Positions 24,881 through 34,273 are shown, counted from the first letter of the stretch. The stretch: 64,000 nt of DNA from Mesorhizobium sp. B2-1-8 (GCF_006442545.2 NZ_CP083952.1:558001-622000); one strand, 5' to 3'. Program-made: numbers and translations. The notes: generated from the sequence alone by a model not told the origin.

Positions 24881-26521
24881 CTATTGAGGCGACATGCAGG
24901 AGGTGAGGAACTCTATCGTCGGGTTACGATGGTAGGGATTTGTCATACTTTTGGCTGAGTCTATTGCTTTGGCCCTTAACGATTTAGTCAAATACGGTCC
25001 AAGTCGAATGAGCGCAAAAGAGCGATTAGCGTCAACACTTATTGACATAGCGATTTCCAATGCTTCTCGCAGAACTTTATTTCTACGATCAAGAGGCAAA
25101 TGCGGCGCAAGCGACGCAAGCGCTTTAACGCGAGAAACCTTGCCAACAACAGCCGATGCTTCCGCTAATGCTTCGGGAAGCAGGTCGCTGGGTAGGTACG
25201 GCGCCATCTGAGAAAGGGCTTCAACACGGTCGCCCTCATCGCGTAGGGTTGCAACGGCAGTAAGCGCTATAGACATATCGCTCGGCGACAGGAACTCCGC
25301 CAACGACGCGAGGGCGCCAGCTCCATAATATTCATCGGCAATTGTCCTGGCGACGGCGACCGCGCTTGCAATCAGCACCGGCGCCAAATGCGGGACTAGC
25401 GACGCCAGCGCGCGCTGTCGATGGTATCCACTGTTAATTTTTTCGACATCGGCGAGTGCCGTAGCCATCAAGTGCGGCGGCAAATAAGGTGCCAAGGATA
25501 CAAGGCTAATAGTGCGCTTGTCTTCATCCACGATTGCGGCAGCGGCAGCGTAAGCTTCGGGAATCAATTCAGGCGGCAAATGCGGGGCGAGGGACGCGAG
25601 CATGCGAGCGCGGTAGCTCTCTCCTTGGATTCCAGTAGCGAGATAAAGCGCGTCGGCCATGCGTGTAGCCGGTAAACGCGGCACCAACGCGACCAAGGCG
25701 CGCACGCGACAGCTTTCGTCGGTGATCGAACTCGCGGCGGCAAACGCCTTTAGGGTTTGATCCCGCGGCAAATAGTGCGCCAGAGAGACTATCGCATCAG
25801 CGCGAGACAACTCGTCGCCGATTGCTAGAGCAGCAGCAAGTGAGTTGGAAACTGCTGCCTTCCGTGTTGAAAACGGCAGCGTTTCAGACCTAAGATAGGG
25901 CAGCAGCCTCGACAATGCGTCAGCGCGATGGAATTCATCGTCGATACTCACAGCTGCGGCTAAGGCGCTCCGCTTCACTTCATCAGGCAAACGCGGGTAC
26001 AATTCCGTAAGAGCACGAACGCGATACCGTCCGTCGCCTATCGATTGCGCAACCGTGATCGCCTGAGCGATAAGCATCTGCGGCAAATGTGGCACCAACG
26101 AAATTAAGGCCTCTGCGCGTAACGGTTCCCTACCGATCGAGGCTACCTCGGCGAGCGCCCCGGCAATTTGTTCTGGCGTTTCGAACACCGACGGATCGTA
26201 CCAGTGCCGACCAACAAGAGTCGGTTCAACCGGAATCTTTTCTCCCACATCGGCGGCATCCGCCAACATTCCATTTTCAACCACCTTTGGGTCAAATCGC
26301 GCGCCCCTGACTAGCGCATTTGTAAACTTGCAGCCGTCCAAAGCCGCGCCGCGAAAATCGTACCCCCTCAAATCGAGCCCAGAGAAGTCAACGTTACGGG
26401 CATTTGTGTTGCGGAAATGATCTCGATCAAGAATTCCAGCAATCTCTACGTAGCCAAGAAAGTCTGTTCGCTTGGCCTCTAGTACGCGTTTGATTGCGGC
26501 ATTGATCTCCTCTCGCTTCAT
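24881..26521 (-). CDS. Pentapeptide-repeat plus HEAT-like repeat protein
   Basis: A 546-residue protein. Residues about 35-80 form a short pentapeptide-repeat stretch (NARNVDFSGLDLRGYDFRGA and on). From about 125 to the end there are about 12 units of 32 residues with the pattern RxxALxxLxPxLPxxxxxxALxxAxxIxDe, for example RVRALVALVPRLPATRMADA. They should build an alpha-solenoid. Such repeats are seen C-terminal to effector or NTPase domains in other bacteria, but no catalytic domain is present here. Its ATG overlaps the stop of the upstream HTH gene by 4 bp (ATGA), so both are coupled. The solenoid probably binds a protein or ligand. Confidence 0.75.
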   Translation of the reverse strand: MKREEINAAIKRVLEAKRTDFLGYVEIAGILDRDHFRNTNARNVDFSGLDLRGYDFRGAALDGCKFTNALVRGARFDPKVVENGMLADAADVGEKIPVEPTLVGRHWYDPSVFETPEQIAGALAEVASIGREPLRAEALISLVPHLPQMLIAQAITVAQSIGDGRYRVRALTELYPRLPDEVKRSALAAAVSIDDEFHRADALSRLLPYLRSETLPFSTRKAAVSNSLAAALAIGDELSRADAIVSLAHYLPRDQTLKAFAAASSITDESCRVRALVALVPRLPATRMADALYLATGIQGESYRARMLASLAPHLPPELIPEAYAAAAAIVDEDKRTISLVSLAPYLPPHLMATALADVEKINSGYHRQRALASLVPHLAPVLIASAVAVARTIADEYYGAGALASLAEFLSPSDMSIALTAVATLRDEGDRVEALSQMAPYLPSDLLPEALAEASAVVGKVSRVKALASLAPHLPLDRRNKVLREALEIAMSISVDANRSFALIRLGPYLTKSLRAKAIDSAKSMTNPYHRNPTIEFLTSCMSPQ

Positions 26522-27456
26522 GAAAGATCACTGCCCACGACAGTTAATTTCTGCACGCCCAAGATGATCCACCCATCATCGCTGTCGTTGGAGAAATCTT
26601 CATCCAGCTTTATTAACATTGCTTGCAGAGCTCCAAGCACCGCCGCACGTGCTGCATCGTCCATATCGTCGCCATTTCGGTCTAGGATAACTGCGTCGCA
26701 TTGCGCAACTGCGAGGTCCGCCCTGACCGTTTCGCCGGGGGCCACACCGTCAAGAGAACAAGCTGGCGACGTCAGGTATTCGCCCTCAAGTATCTTGCCC
26801 TTTGCCTTGAAGATAATCTCAGGATCGTCGGGTGCACCCCAACCGGTGACCAAGGCGTCGCGAACTGCCACCTGGTTATCTTCGCCGAACAGATTCTTGA
26901 ATTTTGCTAACGTTGCTCCAGCCACTTTGAGGCGGAGGCGAGCCACGCTGAAGCCATACCGGTAAGACAAATGGGGAGCTTGTTTCATAACGACTTTGCA
27001 AGACAACTCAATAGGCCGATCAGGCGGTATCAACTGTAGGTCTGGGCCTTGTACGACAAATGTCGCGAGGTTGGTGTTCCTGTGAACTGCTGCCGGGCAG
27101 TTAATCTTGCGGGGAACGGCCTCGTCGCGTCCTTGCCGTGCGAGAAAGTACCGACGAAAAGCAGGGATTGAATCTCGACCCTTGTAGTTCCCGGAGGACG
27201 CGGCGCGTTCTGAATTCGAAACCGTCGAATCTCGCCAATAGGGGTTTTTTGGATCTAAATTTGCATAAGCGGTGATTTTCGTTTCCAGTTGCCAAGTCAG
27301 CTGTTCTTTCTTCACCGCCTTTGTCAGCGTTGACGGATGTACTTCCATCGCAAGCGCCAGATGCCTCAAACTTTTTCGTGATAAACCAAGCTTCTCCTCT
27401 GCGATCATGAGAAGCTTTTCCCTAAGCTGGTGATGAACTAGGCCTGCTGCGGACAT
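26518..27456 (-). CDS. HTH-domain protein coupled to the repeat protein
   Basis: A 312-residue protein. The first 60 residues contain a helix-turn-helix (LSRKSLRHLALAMEVHPSTL then TKAVKKEQLTW). A basic linker follows, then a C-terminal domain of beta character (about 110-312) with YRYGFSVARLRLKVAGATLA and an acidic end. GAGGAG upstream supports ATG 27456. The last 4 bp overlap the repeat-protein gene. It may be the regulator or the DNA-binding arm of a two-component system; I do not recognise the C-terminal family. Confidence 0.7.
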   Translation of the reverse strand: MSAAGLVHHQLREKLLMIAEEKLGLSRKSLRHLALAMEVHPSTLTKAVKKEQLTWQLETKITAYANLDPKNPYWRDSTVSNSERAASSGNYKGRDSIPAFRRYFLARQGRDEAVPRKINCPAAVHRNTNLATFVVQGPDLQLIPPDRPIELSCKVVMKQAPHLSYRYGFSVARLRLKVAGATLAKFKNLFGEDNQVAVRDALVTGWGAPDDPEIIFKAKGKILEGEYLTSPACSLDGVAPGETVRADLAVAQCDAVILDRNGDDMDDAARAAVLGALQAMLIKLDEDFSNDSDDGWIILGVQKLTVVGSDLS

Positions 27457-27459
27457 TGA

Positions 27460-27705
27460 TCACACTCCTCTTAAGGCCAATCGTGCGTCAATTGCTGTGG
27501 CGGGTGTTAGTCGTATTTTCCGCACATTTTCCTCGCCCTTCCTCTCGTTGCGCCATGAAGCGTCGAGCGTTGTTAACTGCGGAAAACGTGCACCGCTCAA
27601 GGCGCACACCAAAATCGTGAGGGCGTTAGAAACGACCGTGTCCTGCAGGGCAGTCGTCGAAACTAGGAACCCAAACAAATGCTCTGGATCGCCTTCTTCC
27701 TCCAA
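27460..27705 (-). CDS. Possible small gene upstream of the HTH gene
   Basis: An 81-residue frame that stops 3 bp before ATG 27456, with the next gene's ribosome site inside its last codons. It starts MEEEGDPEHLFGFL and has a hydrophobic middle (VSNALTILVCALSG). The tight junction suggests translation coupling, but there is no motif and no clear ribosome site of its own. It may be non-coding. Confidence 0.3.
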   Translation of the reverse strand: MEEEGDPEHLFGFLVSTTALQDTVVSNALTILVCALSGARFPQLTTLDASWRNERKGEENVRKIRLTPATAIDARLALRGV

Positions 27706-27864
27706 TTTGGCTTAGCGCTCGTGACGCTGGCGCGCGCGCTCGGCTACTGACAGATTTAGGGTGCATAGGATGCGGCCGATCCTCGCGGGTCGGCCGCATC
27801 GATTTTGCTTGGACCTCGGGCCGCCCGTATTGATTGACGCGCACACCATGGCTGATGGCATCAA

Positions 27865-28845
27865 TCAGATCAATATCCGTTCCACCTCGTCAAGCGTCAC
27901 GTCATCGCTGCGTCGGTCGTAGAGCTGCGTCGTCGTGGTCGTGGCATGGTTCGCCATGTCGCGCGCCTTCTCAAGCGAGCCACCATTCTTGAGATATGCC
28001 GTGATGCCGGTGCCGCGCATGCTGTGGTTGCCGATCTTCCTATCGCCGAGCTTCGCCTCCTTCGCCCGTCTACGCATCATCTGGTAGGCGGCAGGCTGTG
28101 TAATGGCCTTTCCGATCCTGATCCATGTAGCGTCGTCGCCAGCCATCCGCCGCGGACAGCTTGGAAACAATGCGGCCTTGGGATCATCGCGGAGCCCACT
28201 GACCTCAACCCAGGCGTCGAGCGCTGCTTCAAGCGTGTGGTGGCAGGGCATTTCATGCTCCTTGCCGCCCTTTTCGTGCAACCGCACCCACAGCCGCCGC
28301 TGACGTTGGAAGACGTCACCTACCTTCATAGCCTCACATGCCCCGATGCGCGAGAACGCGAAGATCATCAGAGCAATGAGCGCTCGATCGCGAATGCCAA
28401 GAAGCGTGCTGGTATCGATGCTGTCCAGCAACGCGCGTGCCTCGTCTGCATCGAGGATCGGCGTCTTGCCGCGCCGTTGCGAATGCCGCGGCGGCCGCAC
28501 CGACAAGGCGGGATTGGCTGGAATGATCTGCCCAGTGACCAGCCAATCGAACAGCCGGCGTATTGCCGACACATGCCGCTTCGCTGTCGGCGCCGCGTGG
28601 CTTTTCGTCAGCAGCTCGACGTAGGTGGCGACATGCAGCGTATGAATCTCGCCAATGTCGCGCACACCCTGCGCCTGGCACCAATCCAGGAACTGGCCGA
28701 CATCCTTGCTGTAGGCACGGCGGGTGTTCGGATTGCGGATATGGGCGGTGAAGAACTCCAGGAACCGCCAACGGGCACGCTCGCCGGCCGCCTCCACCAA
28801 AGCGGGAAGGGAATGTGACCTAGCGATTAGGACGAGTTGATCCAC
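27865..28845 (-). CDS. XerC/D-like tyrosine recombinase
   Basis: A 326-residue integrase. A SAM-like N-terminal domain (NPNTRRAYSKDVGQFLDW) is followed by the catalytic domain: Arg in FSRIGACEAMKVGDV, the box NHSMRGTGITAYL, His in MANHATTTTT and Tyr in QLYDRRSDD. The GTG start lies 9 bp after the stop of the tail-collar-like gene, so the two are one operon. It is well inside the island, far from both att sites, so it probably belongs to a nested element or to the module around it rather than to island integration. Confidence 0.88.
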   Translation of the reverse strand: MDQLVLIARSHSLPALVEAAGERARWRFLEFFTAHIRNPNTRRAYSKDVGQFLDWCQAQGVRDIGEIHTLHVATYVELLTKSHAAPTAKRHVSAIRRLFDWLVTGQIIPANPALSVRPPRHSQRRGKTPILDADEARALLDSIDTSTLLGIRDRALIALMIFAFSRIGACEAMKVGDVFQRQRRLWVRLHEKGGKEHEMPCHHTLEAALDAWVEVSGLRDDPKAALFPSCPRRMAGDDATWIRIGKAITQPAAYQMMRRRAKEAKLGDRKIGNHSMRGTGITAYLKNGGSLEKARDMANHATTTTTQLYDRRSDDVTLDEVERILI

Positions 28846-28854
28846 GCTTAATCC

Positions 28855-29487
28855 CTAATTCTTACGACAATAGTAGACCGCTACAAAGGGCGGCATCGCG
28901 TTGTTGTGGTTGTCTGCCTTACCGAAGCCCACGATCGACAGGGGTGTTGTCGTCAGACTAGGCCGATCTTCGGTCACCACACTCATGTGGTTGCAGCCTT
29001 TGTCACCATCAAGGCAGGGCACAGCGGTGCCCGCTTTAAAGCCAAAGCTCACGCCGTTTTGTCTGACAACCACCGGAGAATATATTGGGAGCTCGTCCAA
29101 CGTAAGCTGGTGGATTTGCTCGCCGCCGTGCCGGCGCAATATATATCCCTCAAGCTTTCGGCCGCGCTCGTCGAAGGCCATCTCCTCCGGCGCCTTTTGC
29201 GGGTCGCCAGCCCCGACCAAAGTCCGTCCTCGAGCGTATAGAAATGGCTTCCAGCCCTCCGGGCAGTTATCCTCATCAAGGTCGGTACGATCAAATGCGA
29301 CAACAGCGCCTGTCGGGATTGCTCCGGCGTCAGCTTGCAACTCTGCTAGTTGCCCTGCTGTAGCACCGCCAAGGGCGCGAATCAGCCCGCCGCCAGATCC
29401 AAAATTCCAGAGTAGCGCCAGCGCAGCCAATACAACCGCGGAGATCGCACCCACCACGACCTTCTCACCAATCGCTTTCCAGTCCAC
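28855..29487 (-). CDS. Membrane-anchored phage tail-collar-like protein
   Basis: A 210-residue protein. One N-terminal membrane helix (VVVGAISAVVLAALALLWNF) is followed by an extracytoplasmic domain resembling tail-collar / microcystin-dependent proteins: GAVVAFDR, CPEGWKPFLYARGRTLVGAG, GEQIHQLTLDELP and the closing HNNAMPPFVAVYYCRKN. Tail-collar domains normally sit in phage fibres; here one is tethered to the membrane. Cys pairs suggest disulphides in the periplasm. It is the first gene of an operon with the tyrosine recombinase. Function unknown; surface binding or a phage-derived particle are possible. Confidence 0.7.
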   Translation of the reverse strand: MDWKAIGEKVVVGAISAVVLAALALLWNFGSGGGLIRALGGATAGQLAELQADAGAIPTGAVVAFDRTDLDEDNCPEGWKPFLYARGRTLVGAGDPQKAPEEMAFDERGRKLEGYILRRHGGEQIHQLTLDELPIYSPVVVRQNGVSFGFKAGTAVPCLDGDKGCNHMSVVTEDRPSLTTTPLSIVGFGKADNHNNAMPPFVAVYYCRKN

Positions 29488-29511
29488 CTACCCCTCCAGA
29501 TCGCTGTTTCA

Positions 29512-29543
29512 TAGCTTATGATAAAATAGGTTATCATAAGCTA
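29512..29543. promoter_or_regulatory. 13-bp inverted repeat between divergent genes
   Basis: TAGCTTATGATAA (29512-29524) and TTATCATAAGCTA (29531-29543) are perfect inverted arms around a 6-bp spacer. They sit in the AT-rich space between the divergent tail-collar-like gene and the 29645 gene. Probable operator for both. Confidence 0.55.
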
Positions 29544-29644
29544 ATGGGCTGGGCGCGAGAATTTCTCTTGCACACTTATGAGACATAGAAAAATGATGTG
29601 CGAACAAGCCGACCAATGCTCTCATCAAGGAAGGGTCATACGGT

Positions 29645-30349
29645 ATGGCGAGCGACATCGTTGAACGGGATCTCAAGCGGTTTGACGACGCAACGTCGAC
29701 GTTCGAGAAGACTGCGGTCGTTCTTGGCTTCGTGAACCTATTCCTCGCAATTTGGGCGCGCGCTCCTGGGCTCCAAATCAACCCGGCTTCGGCCGTTGGC
29801 CTATCGGTTTCCGGCTTCAACGTCGGTTACGCAATAATTTTTGGCCCCCTGACTGCAGTCATGACGCTTGTTGTCTATCTCTCCCTTTTGAGGCGCCGGC
29901 ACCTCCTGAGGCGAACCATTCTTGCTGCGAAAGTCACGGGGCAGAACAAAGTGTCACCAGGAGATCGCTTGGCGCTCGACAATTTCAATCAGCCCGGCGC
30001 CGGCGGGATCGCGTGGGTCGCTGATCGTGGATGGCGCATCTTGTGGTACTTCATTATTCCGCCAACGGCGGCCCTGATTGCGCTACGGCGATTCTGCGAC
30101 TTAGTACCGGACGAGGCGGCGAAGGCGTGGGATCTCCAAGAGAGGATTGGATTTCTATTCCTTAGTCTAGACGGGTGGCAAATTCGCCCCCTCCTTCCCG
30201 ATCGCGCTCTTGAGGGGGCCGCCGATTTGATGGCCCAACTCCCCTATATCTACGCACCATTGGAGAGCTGGATCCAACTTGGGCTTTTTCTGTTTTCCTG
30301 TTTGCTCGCGCGGCGCGCTACTCTTATGTACTTCGCCTCAGGTGGCTGA
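29645..30349 (+). CDS. Hypothetical integral membrane protein
   Basis: A 234-residue protein with about four hydrophobic segments: TAVVLGFVNLFLAIWARA, IIFGPLTAVMTLVVYLSLL, ILWYFIIPPTAALIAL and WIQLGLFLFSCLLA. Basic RRRHLLRR follows the second helix, placing that loop inside. No family recognised. It faces the tail-collar gene across the inverted repeat and may be co-regulated with it. Confidence 0.6.
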   Translation: MASDIVERDLKRFDDATSTFEKTAVVLGFVNLFLAIWARAPGLQINPASAVGLSVSGFNVGYAIIFGPLTAVMTLVVYLSLLRRRHLLRRTILAAKVTGQNKVSPGDRLALDNFNQPGAGGIAWVADRGWRILWYFIIPPTAALIALRRFCDLVPDEAAKAWDLQERIGFLFLSLDGWQIRPLLPDRALEGAADLMAQLPYIYAPLESWIQLGLFLFSCLLARRATLMYFASGG

Positions 30350-30574
30350 ACGCAACGCGAACGGTCATGCGATCGATCTCGGCTTACGGGCAAACATGCG
30401 CGGCCCCATTGACCTTCAGGTTGCGGCGGTTCTCGTCTCGATCGAAGTTTCCGGACAGCGCGCGTTCGATATCGCGCTGAATATCAAGGGTTTAGCCCAT
30501 GGTCGAGACGCGTGCATATGTCGTGCGTAATTCTTGGTTCACGCACCAACGTCGCCTCAACGGCAAAGACCTGG

Positions 30575-32032
30575 CTACGGTTTCCTTACGTTTAACTGAC
30601 CATTCCAAAGCGTCGCTTGGAACAGCCCCAATTTTGATGTTTGAGAAAGTCTTTGGTTCGCGTTCGGCACATTTATAGAAATGCTATCGAGTTGGGCTTC
30701 ACACGCCCGCCGTGCCACCGAAACTTCAACTTTTTTGATTATGACAGTCGCATCTTCCGGCAGCGACGCGGATACGTCACTGCCACCTTTCAGCACATAA
30801 GCCCCGACCTCTACTCCAGTGAGGTCCTCATTCGTTGGCTCCGGGACCTTATACGTTCCCGATATTTGCAAGGTCCCATGTCCGCCGCCAGGACAATTGC
30901 AAACGTTTGGCCCGAAGGGAGGTATCTTGATGCAATCTTTGTTACGTCCACGCATGCTGCCCGACCCTGTAGCGACCAGGCCTCCAACCGCGCAGTTTTG
31001 CGAGGAGCTGCCAATATTGCTCGTATCAACCCATGCAGCGGAACATTGAATTTCTTGTGCACCTTGCGGCAACTGATATGTTGCGGCCGCCGACGTTGTT
31101 TGCTCGCACCCCATCGCTGCATAGCCGGATCGAGCACTAAACGTATGCGAAACCAGCGGATTGGTTGTGCGCGTTCCAGAGTACGTTACTTTCAAGTCAT
31201 AGAGATCTGCCCCGGGTAGCGCATTGGCGTTAAATTTCATTTCCTTCTCAGACGACCACGAGATCGGCCAATACCCTCTCTGAATAGAGTAAAATACCAT
31301 TATCGCGATCTGAAAAGTCTTGCGTGGATCGCAAGCCTTATTGCCAAAGCCAATTTTTTCTTTGAGAGCATCCGGAATTTGTACCTGGATACGATCCTCT
31401 TGCACAGATATCAAGTCGTCTGGGATTTGCTCACCTGACACACTGATCTGAGGCGCCTTTCGATCTAGCTTGGGATCACTAAGATGAAACCCGAAAATTT
31501 CAACATCCGAGGGATGCTGTGCCGGATCGGTCGTCAGGTCACGTATGCTAACTCCATAAAAAATGGGATAGCGCTCCGTGAAGGGAAGAACGTCAAGCAG
31601 CTGGTTGGCCGCACCCTGCGTTTTGTAAATCACCTGCTGAATATCGCCAGAGGTTTTATCCTCCAAGTGATTCAACGCATCAATTTGTTCGGCGAGTCCG
31701 GTAAATGTATTCTGTTCCGCGATGCTCAATTGGCTCATCGTCTTGCCGAGAGAATCGGCATACGCCGATGAAACCTGATCAATAGTTTTACTTATAATTC
31801 CTGCTAAGAGCATCTGCTGCTGCGCAAGCGCGATGTTTCCGTGATCAATAAGTGAGTGGGCCGAGTCTTCAAGTTGCTTAACCGTGGCTCGAAGACCGTC
31901 AAGAAATGCTCCAACTGTTCCGGCAGCAACGCCGGTCTCAACAATTTGCGCGCTTACCGGCATTTGAGAGGAATAAAAAGTAACGGCCAATATTGCGATC
32001 AGCAAGCCGACTATGCGAAGCCCCTTATTCAT
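30575..32032 (-). CDS. Secreted hypothetical protein with coiled-coil N-terminus
   Basis: A 485-residue protein. A signal peptide (MNKGLRIVGLLIAILAVTFY, cleavage near VSAQ) precedes a helical, coiled-coil-like region (about 30-150), then beta-rich domains with Cys-containing loops (CNCPGGGHGTL, GCEQTT, CSAAW). No enzyme motif is seen. Low-GC codon use compared with the flanks points to recent transfer. It lies 178 bp downstream of the glucosaminidase-like gene on the same strand; both are exported and may act together at the envelope. Confidence 0.65.
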   Translation of the reverse strand: MNKGLRIVGLLIAILAVTFYSSQMPVSAQIVETGVAAGTVGAFLDGLRATVKQLEDSAHSLIDHGNIALAQQQMLLAGIISKTIDQVSSAYADSLGKTMSQLSIAEQNTFTGLAEQIDALNHLEDKTSGDIQQVIYKTQGAANQLLDVLPFTERYPIFYGVSIRDLTTDPAQHPSDVEIFGFHLSDPKLDRKAPQISVSGEQIPDDLISVQEDRIQVQIPDALKEKIGFGNKACDPRKTFQIAIMVFYSIQRGYWPISWSSEKEMKFNANALPGADLYDLKVTYSGTRTTNPLVSHTFSARSGYAAMGCEQTTSAAATYQLPQGAQEIQCSAAWVDTSNIGSSSQNCAVGGLVATGSGSMRGRNKDCIKIPPFGPNVCNCPGGGHGTLQISGTYKVPEPTNEDLTGVEVGAYVLKGGSDVSASLPEDATVIIKKVEVSVARRACEAQLDSISINVPNANQRLSQTSKLGLFQATLWNGQLNVRKP

Positions 32033-32210
32033 TTTGCTCCCTCGATCAAAGATCAGATTGAGATACGGTTAGGGCGGTTTATCAGCACCCACACCAGCTA
32101 CGAACAATTTCACCGAGAAATGGAACCCCTGCGATCAAGCCACCTTCGTGGCTAAAGCGCCTGACGAGCGCCAAGCCTTCTTCCGGCGCCCGCGCCTTTG
32201 GCATTTCTCT

Positions 32211-33626
32211 TTACGGACTATTGTCTTCGGGGCACACGCCTTTTGCCAAAGTTTTCGGGTGAGCGCCGACCCACGCCGTCAGCAAACGGTTCTCGGGATT
32301 CGAGAGGGCATTCAACAATTCCTGCTTTGCAGTATCGAGCCATTGCTGGCGTTCCGCAGGAGACTTCAGATTGGCCGGTGCGCCTTGATTGGGAAACTGC
32401 TTCGCGAACTGCTGGGACTTCGTGCGCCAGAACCGGGTGACGCCCGATGGAATGGATTTGATGGCGGAGTCGGGCATCGTGGTCAGATCGTTTTGCTTCG
32501 CGCTATCGATCTGATCTGTACCCCCGTTGCCCTGCGTCTCGAACGTAACTGTCATGCCATTGCGGAAGAAATAATTCTTCCAGTGAACGCCATCCATGTC
32601 CTCCATCATGTTGCCGCTCACAGGGATCATCATGCCCGAGTTGTTCTGCGCGCATTTCACGAGCACATCGAAACATCCGGACAGCCCTTGCAACTGCTTA
32701 GAGCAGGCCGTCTCAATCCAGGCGACGGTTTGCTCAGGCGGCACGTCGAGCAGTACGACGTGCGCAGTGCGCGGGCTTGCCTTAGGGCCGACTTTGTAAT
32801 CGCACGCTTTGAGCTTTTTGGCCGGCCAGCCGAACATGTCGGCGGCGGGTGACGGACAGTCGTTGGTGGCTTGAGTTATCGCGTAGGAGGCCAGCTGCGC
32901 CTTCTTGACTGCCGCCAGGTGCGCCTGCGCGCCCCCGCCCTTTTTTGGGTCCGTCGCCTTGGTCGCATTCGTGACCGTGGCAAGGTTCCACAGGGTGGTT
33001 TTGGGATCGCGTTTGCCCGATGATACCTCGATCGGATCGTCAGCCGCTTTTAGCACCTTGGCGATGTAAGCCTGCGATTGATAGGGATTGTAGGTGGGCG
33101 CGATTGTGCGAAACCAAGCCTTTGCACTTGCCTCCCGATCAGCTCCTGACGCGACGGCTTGCCTGTAGGCAAGCGTCGCAGCCTTGTAGTATTTCGACTT
33201 GGCGAGCTTGTCTGAGACGAAATCGGCGGCATCGGCACGATCCTTGAAAACAATATAGACGTTGCCCTCGTCATTCTTATCCTGACAAGTCAACGTGAAG
33301 AGCGCGCGGCCGCCCGGACCCGACTTGCCGCTCCATTTGTACGAAAGGACGTTGTGGGTCGCGAGTGCCAGCTTGGTCGTCCCGTAGCCGCTTTCGTCGA
33401 TCGACATGGCCGCAAGTATGGGCGCGGGAATGCCATGATCGTGCTCAGCCTTAATGGCGAGCGCACTGACTTCCTCAACGAACGCCGCCTTTAGCTCCGG
33501 CGTTAATGTTTTCGTGGGGCCATAGCATTTTCCATTCATATCTGGCTCTGCCGCAGAAGTGACTGGCGGCGCCAGAACGAATACACAGGATATAAACAAT
33601 GCTGCCAGGCTGTATAAGATTCTCAT
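32211..33626 (-). CDS. Secreted glucosaminidase-like peptidoglycan hydrolase
   Basis: About 471 residues from ATG 33626, which has GGGAGGGCGGG directly upstream; an ATG at 33656 is less likely. The signal peptide is MRILYSLAALFISCVFVLAP to SAA. Residues about 45-190 resemble the mannosyl-glycoprotein endo-beta-N-acetylglucosaminidase (Glucosaminidase) fold: HGIPAPILAAMSIDESGYGT with NVLSYKW, which carries the conserved catalytic Glu. The C-terminal part (Cys-rich, about 250-470) is unknown. The product would cut cell-wall glycan in the periplasm or in other cells. Confidence 0.65.
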   Translation of the reverse strand: MRILYSLAALFISCVFVLAPPVTSAAEPDMNGKCYGPTKTLTPELKAAFVEEVSALAIKAEHDHGIPAPILAAMSIDESGYGTTKLALATHNVLSYKWSGKSGPGGRALFTLTCQDKNDEGNVYIVFKDRADAADFVSDKLAKSKYYKAATLAYRQAVASGADREASAKAWFRTIAPTYNPYQSQAYIAKVLKAADDPIEVSSGKRDPKTTLWNLATVTNATKATDPKKGGGAQAHLAAVKKAQLASYAITQATNDCPSPAADMFGWPAKKLKACDYKVGPKASPRTAHVVLLDVPPEQTVAWIETACSKQLQGLSGCFDVLVKCAQNNSGMMIPVSGNMMEDMDGVHWKNYFFRNGMTVTFETQGNGGTDQIDSAKQNDLTTMPDSAIKSIPSGVTRFWRTKSQQFAKQFPNQGAPANLKSPAERQQWLDTAKQELLNALSNPENRLLTAWVGAHPKTLAKGVCPEDNSP

Positions 33627-34081
33627 CCCGCCCTCCCTTTTTGGATAGATGTTCATAATAAATAGAGCACAGGACGAGGGGCTTTACAGCCCCATTTCTT
33701 TGGATTAACCGCGAAAAAACTCGCTCTAGTTACTTGCGGGCTTTGCGACAAAGGCTGCAAGAAACGAATTGGAGCACGAATTTGACCGCGCGGCTCTGGC
33801 TTGTCCATCGCTCGGGAAACCGTCTTGAAGGATCTCGAGCAAAACTCGACCGAGACCCGCTCCCGGTCGCCGGATGGGCCGCAGCCCATCGTGGTGTGCA
33901 TCGATGCTTCGACCGTTCGCCACTTCGGTATGGCGGAGACCCGAAACGTCGATTGCCTACTGCGCATTCGAAGTGAGTGCCAATGTCGATTATCCCGAAT
34001 ACCGATTGTGGTACGATCCGCTTCTGAGGCTTTCAAAAAGGGATCGTGTCGGGTGAGCTAGCCCGCAAGCCAGGATCTGTA
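33627..34081. other. Stretch without a supported gene
   Basis: Short overlapping frames exist on both strands, for example a plus-strand piece IVVCIDASTVRHFGMAETR followed one frame over by CAFEVSANVDYPEYRLWYD. These two could be one decayed gene, but no family is recognised and there is no start with a good ribosome site. Confidence 0.35.
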
Positions 34082-34273
34082 TCACGTTGTGACAATTTTC
34101 GACTGATCTAGCCGGCGGAATTCAAGAAAGCGTTTTATCCCATCCACAATGACCCGAACCCCTGCGGCGAAGATCACCACTCGAGCCAGCGACCCTGTAT
34201 CGGGCCTCACGAATTGAGCAGCTGCGCCCATCCCAACGCCTATTTCGAGCAACCCGTAGTAACGCCATTTCAT
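34082..34273 (-). CDS. Small membrane protein (possible)
   Basis: 63 residues or slightly more. The frame is open for about 20 codons upstream of ATG 34273 and reads a hydrophobic helix (AFAAIAALAVGGFVYLI), so the real start may be an alternative codon. It ends in a basic tail (FLEFRRLDQSKIV). It lies just downstream of a similar small gene at 34343-34534. Too short for a family call. Confidence 0.4.
   Translation of the reverse strand: MKWRYYGLLEIGVGMGAAAQFVRPDTGSLARVVIFAAGVRVIVDGIKRFLEFRRLDQSKIVTT

Noticed and set aside
24881..26521. Repeats considered as a CRISPR-like or DNA tandem array
   Set aside because: The periodicity is at the protein level (32 residues) and degenerate in DNA; there are no identical repeats with spacers. 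No CRISPR array was seen anywhere in the window.
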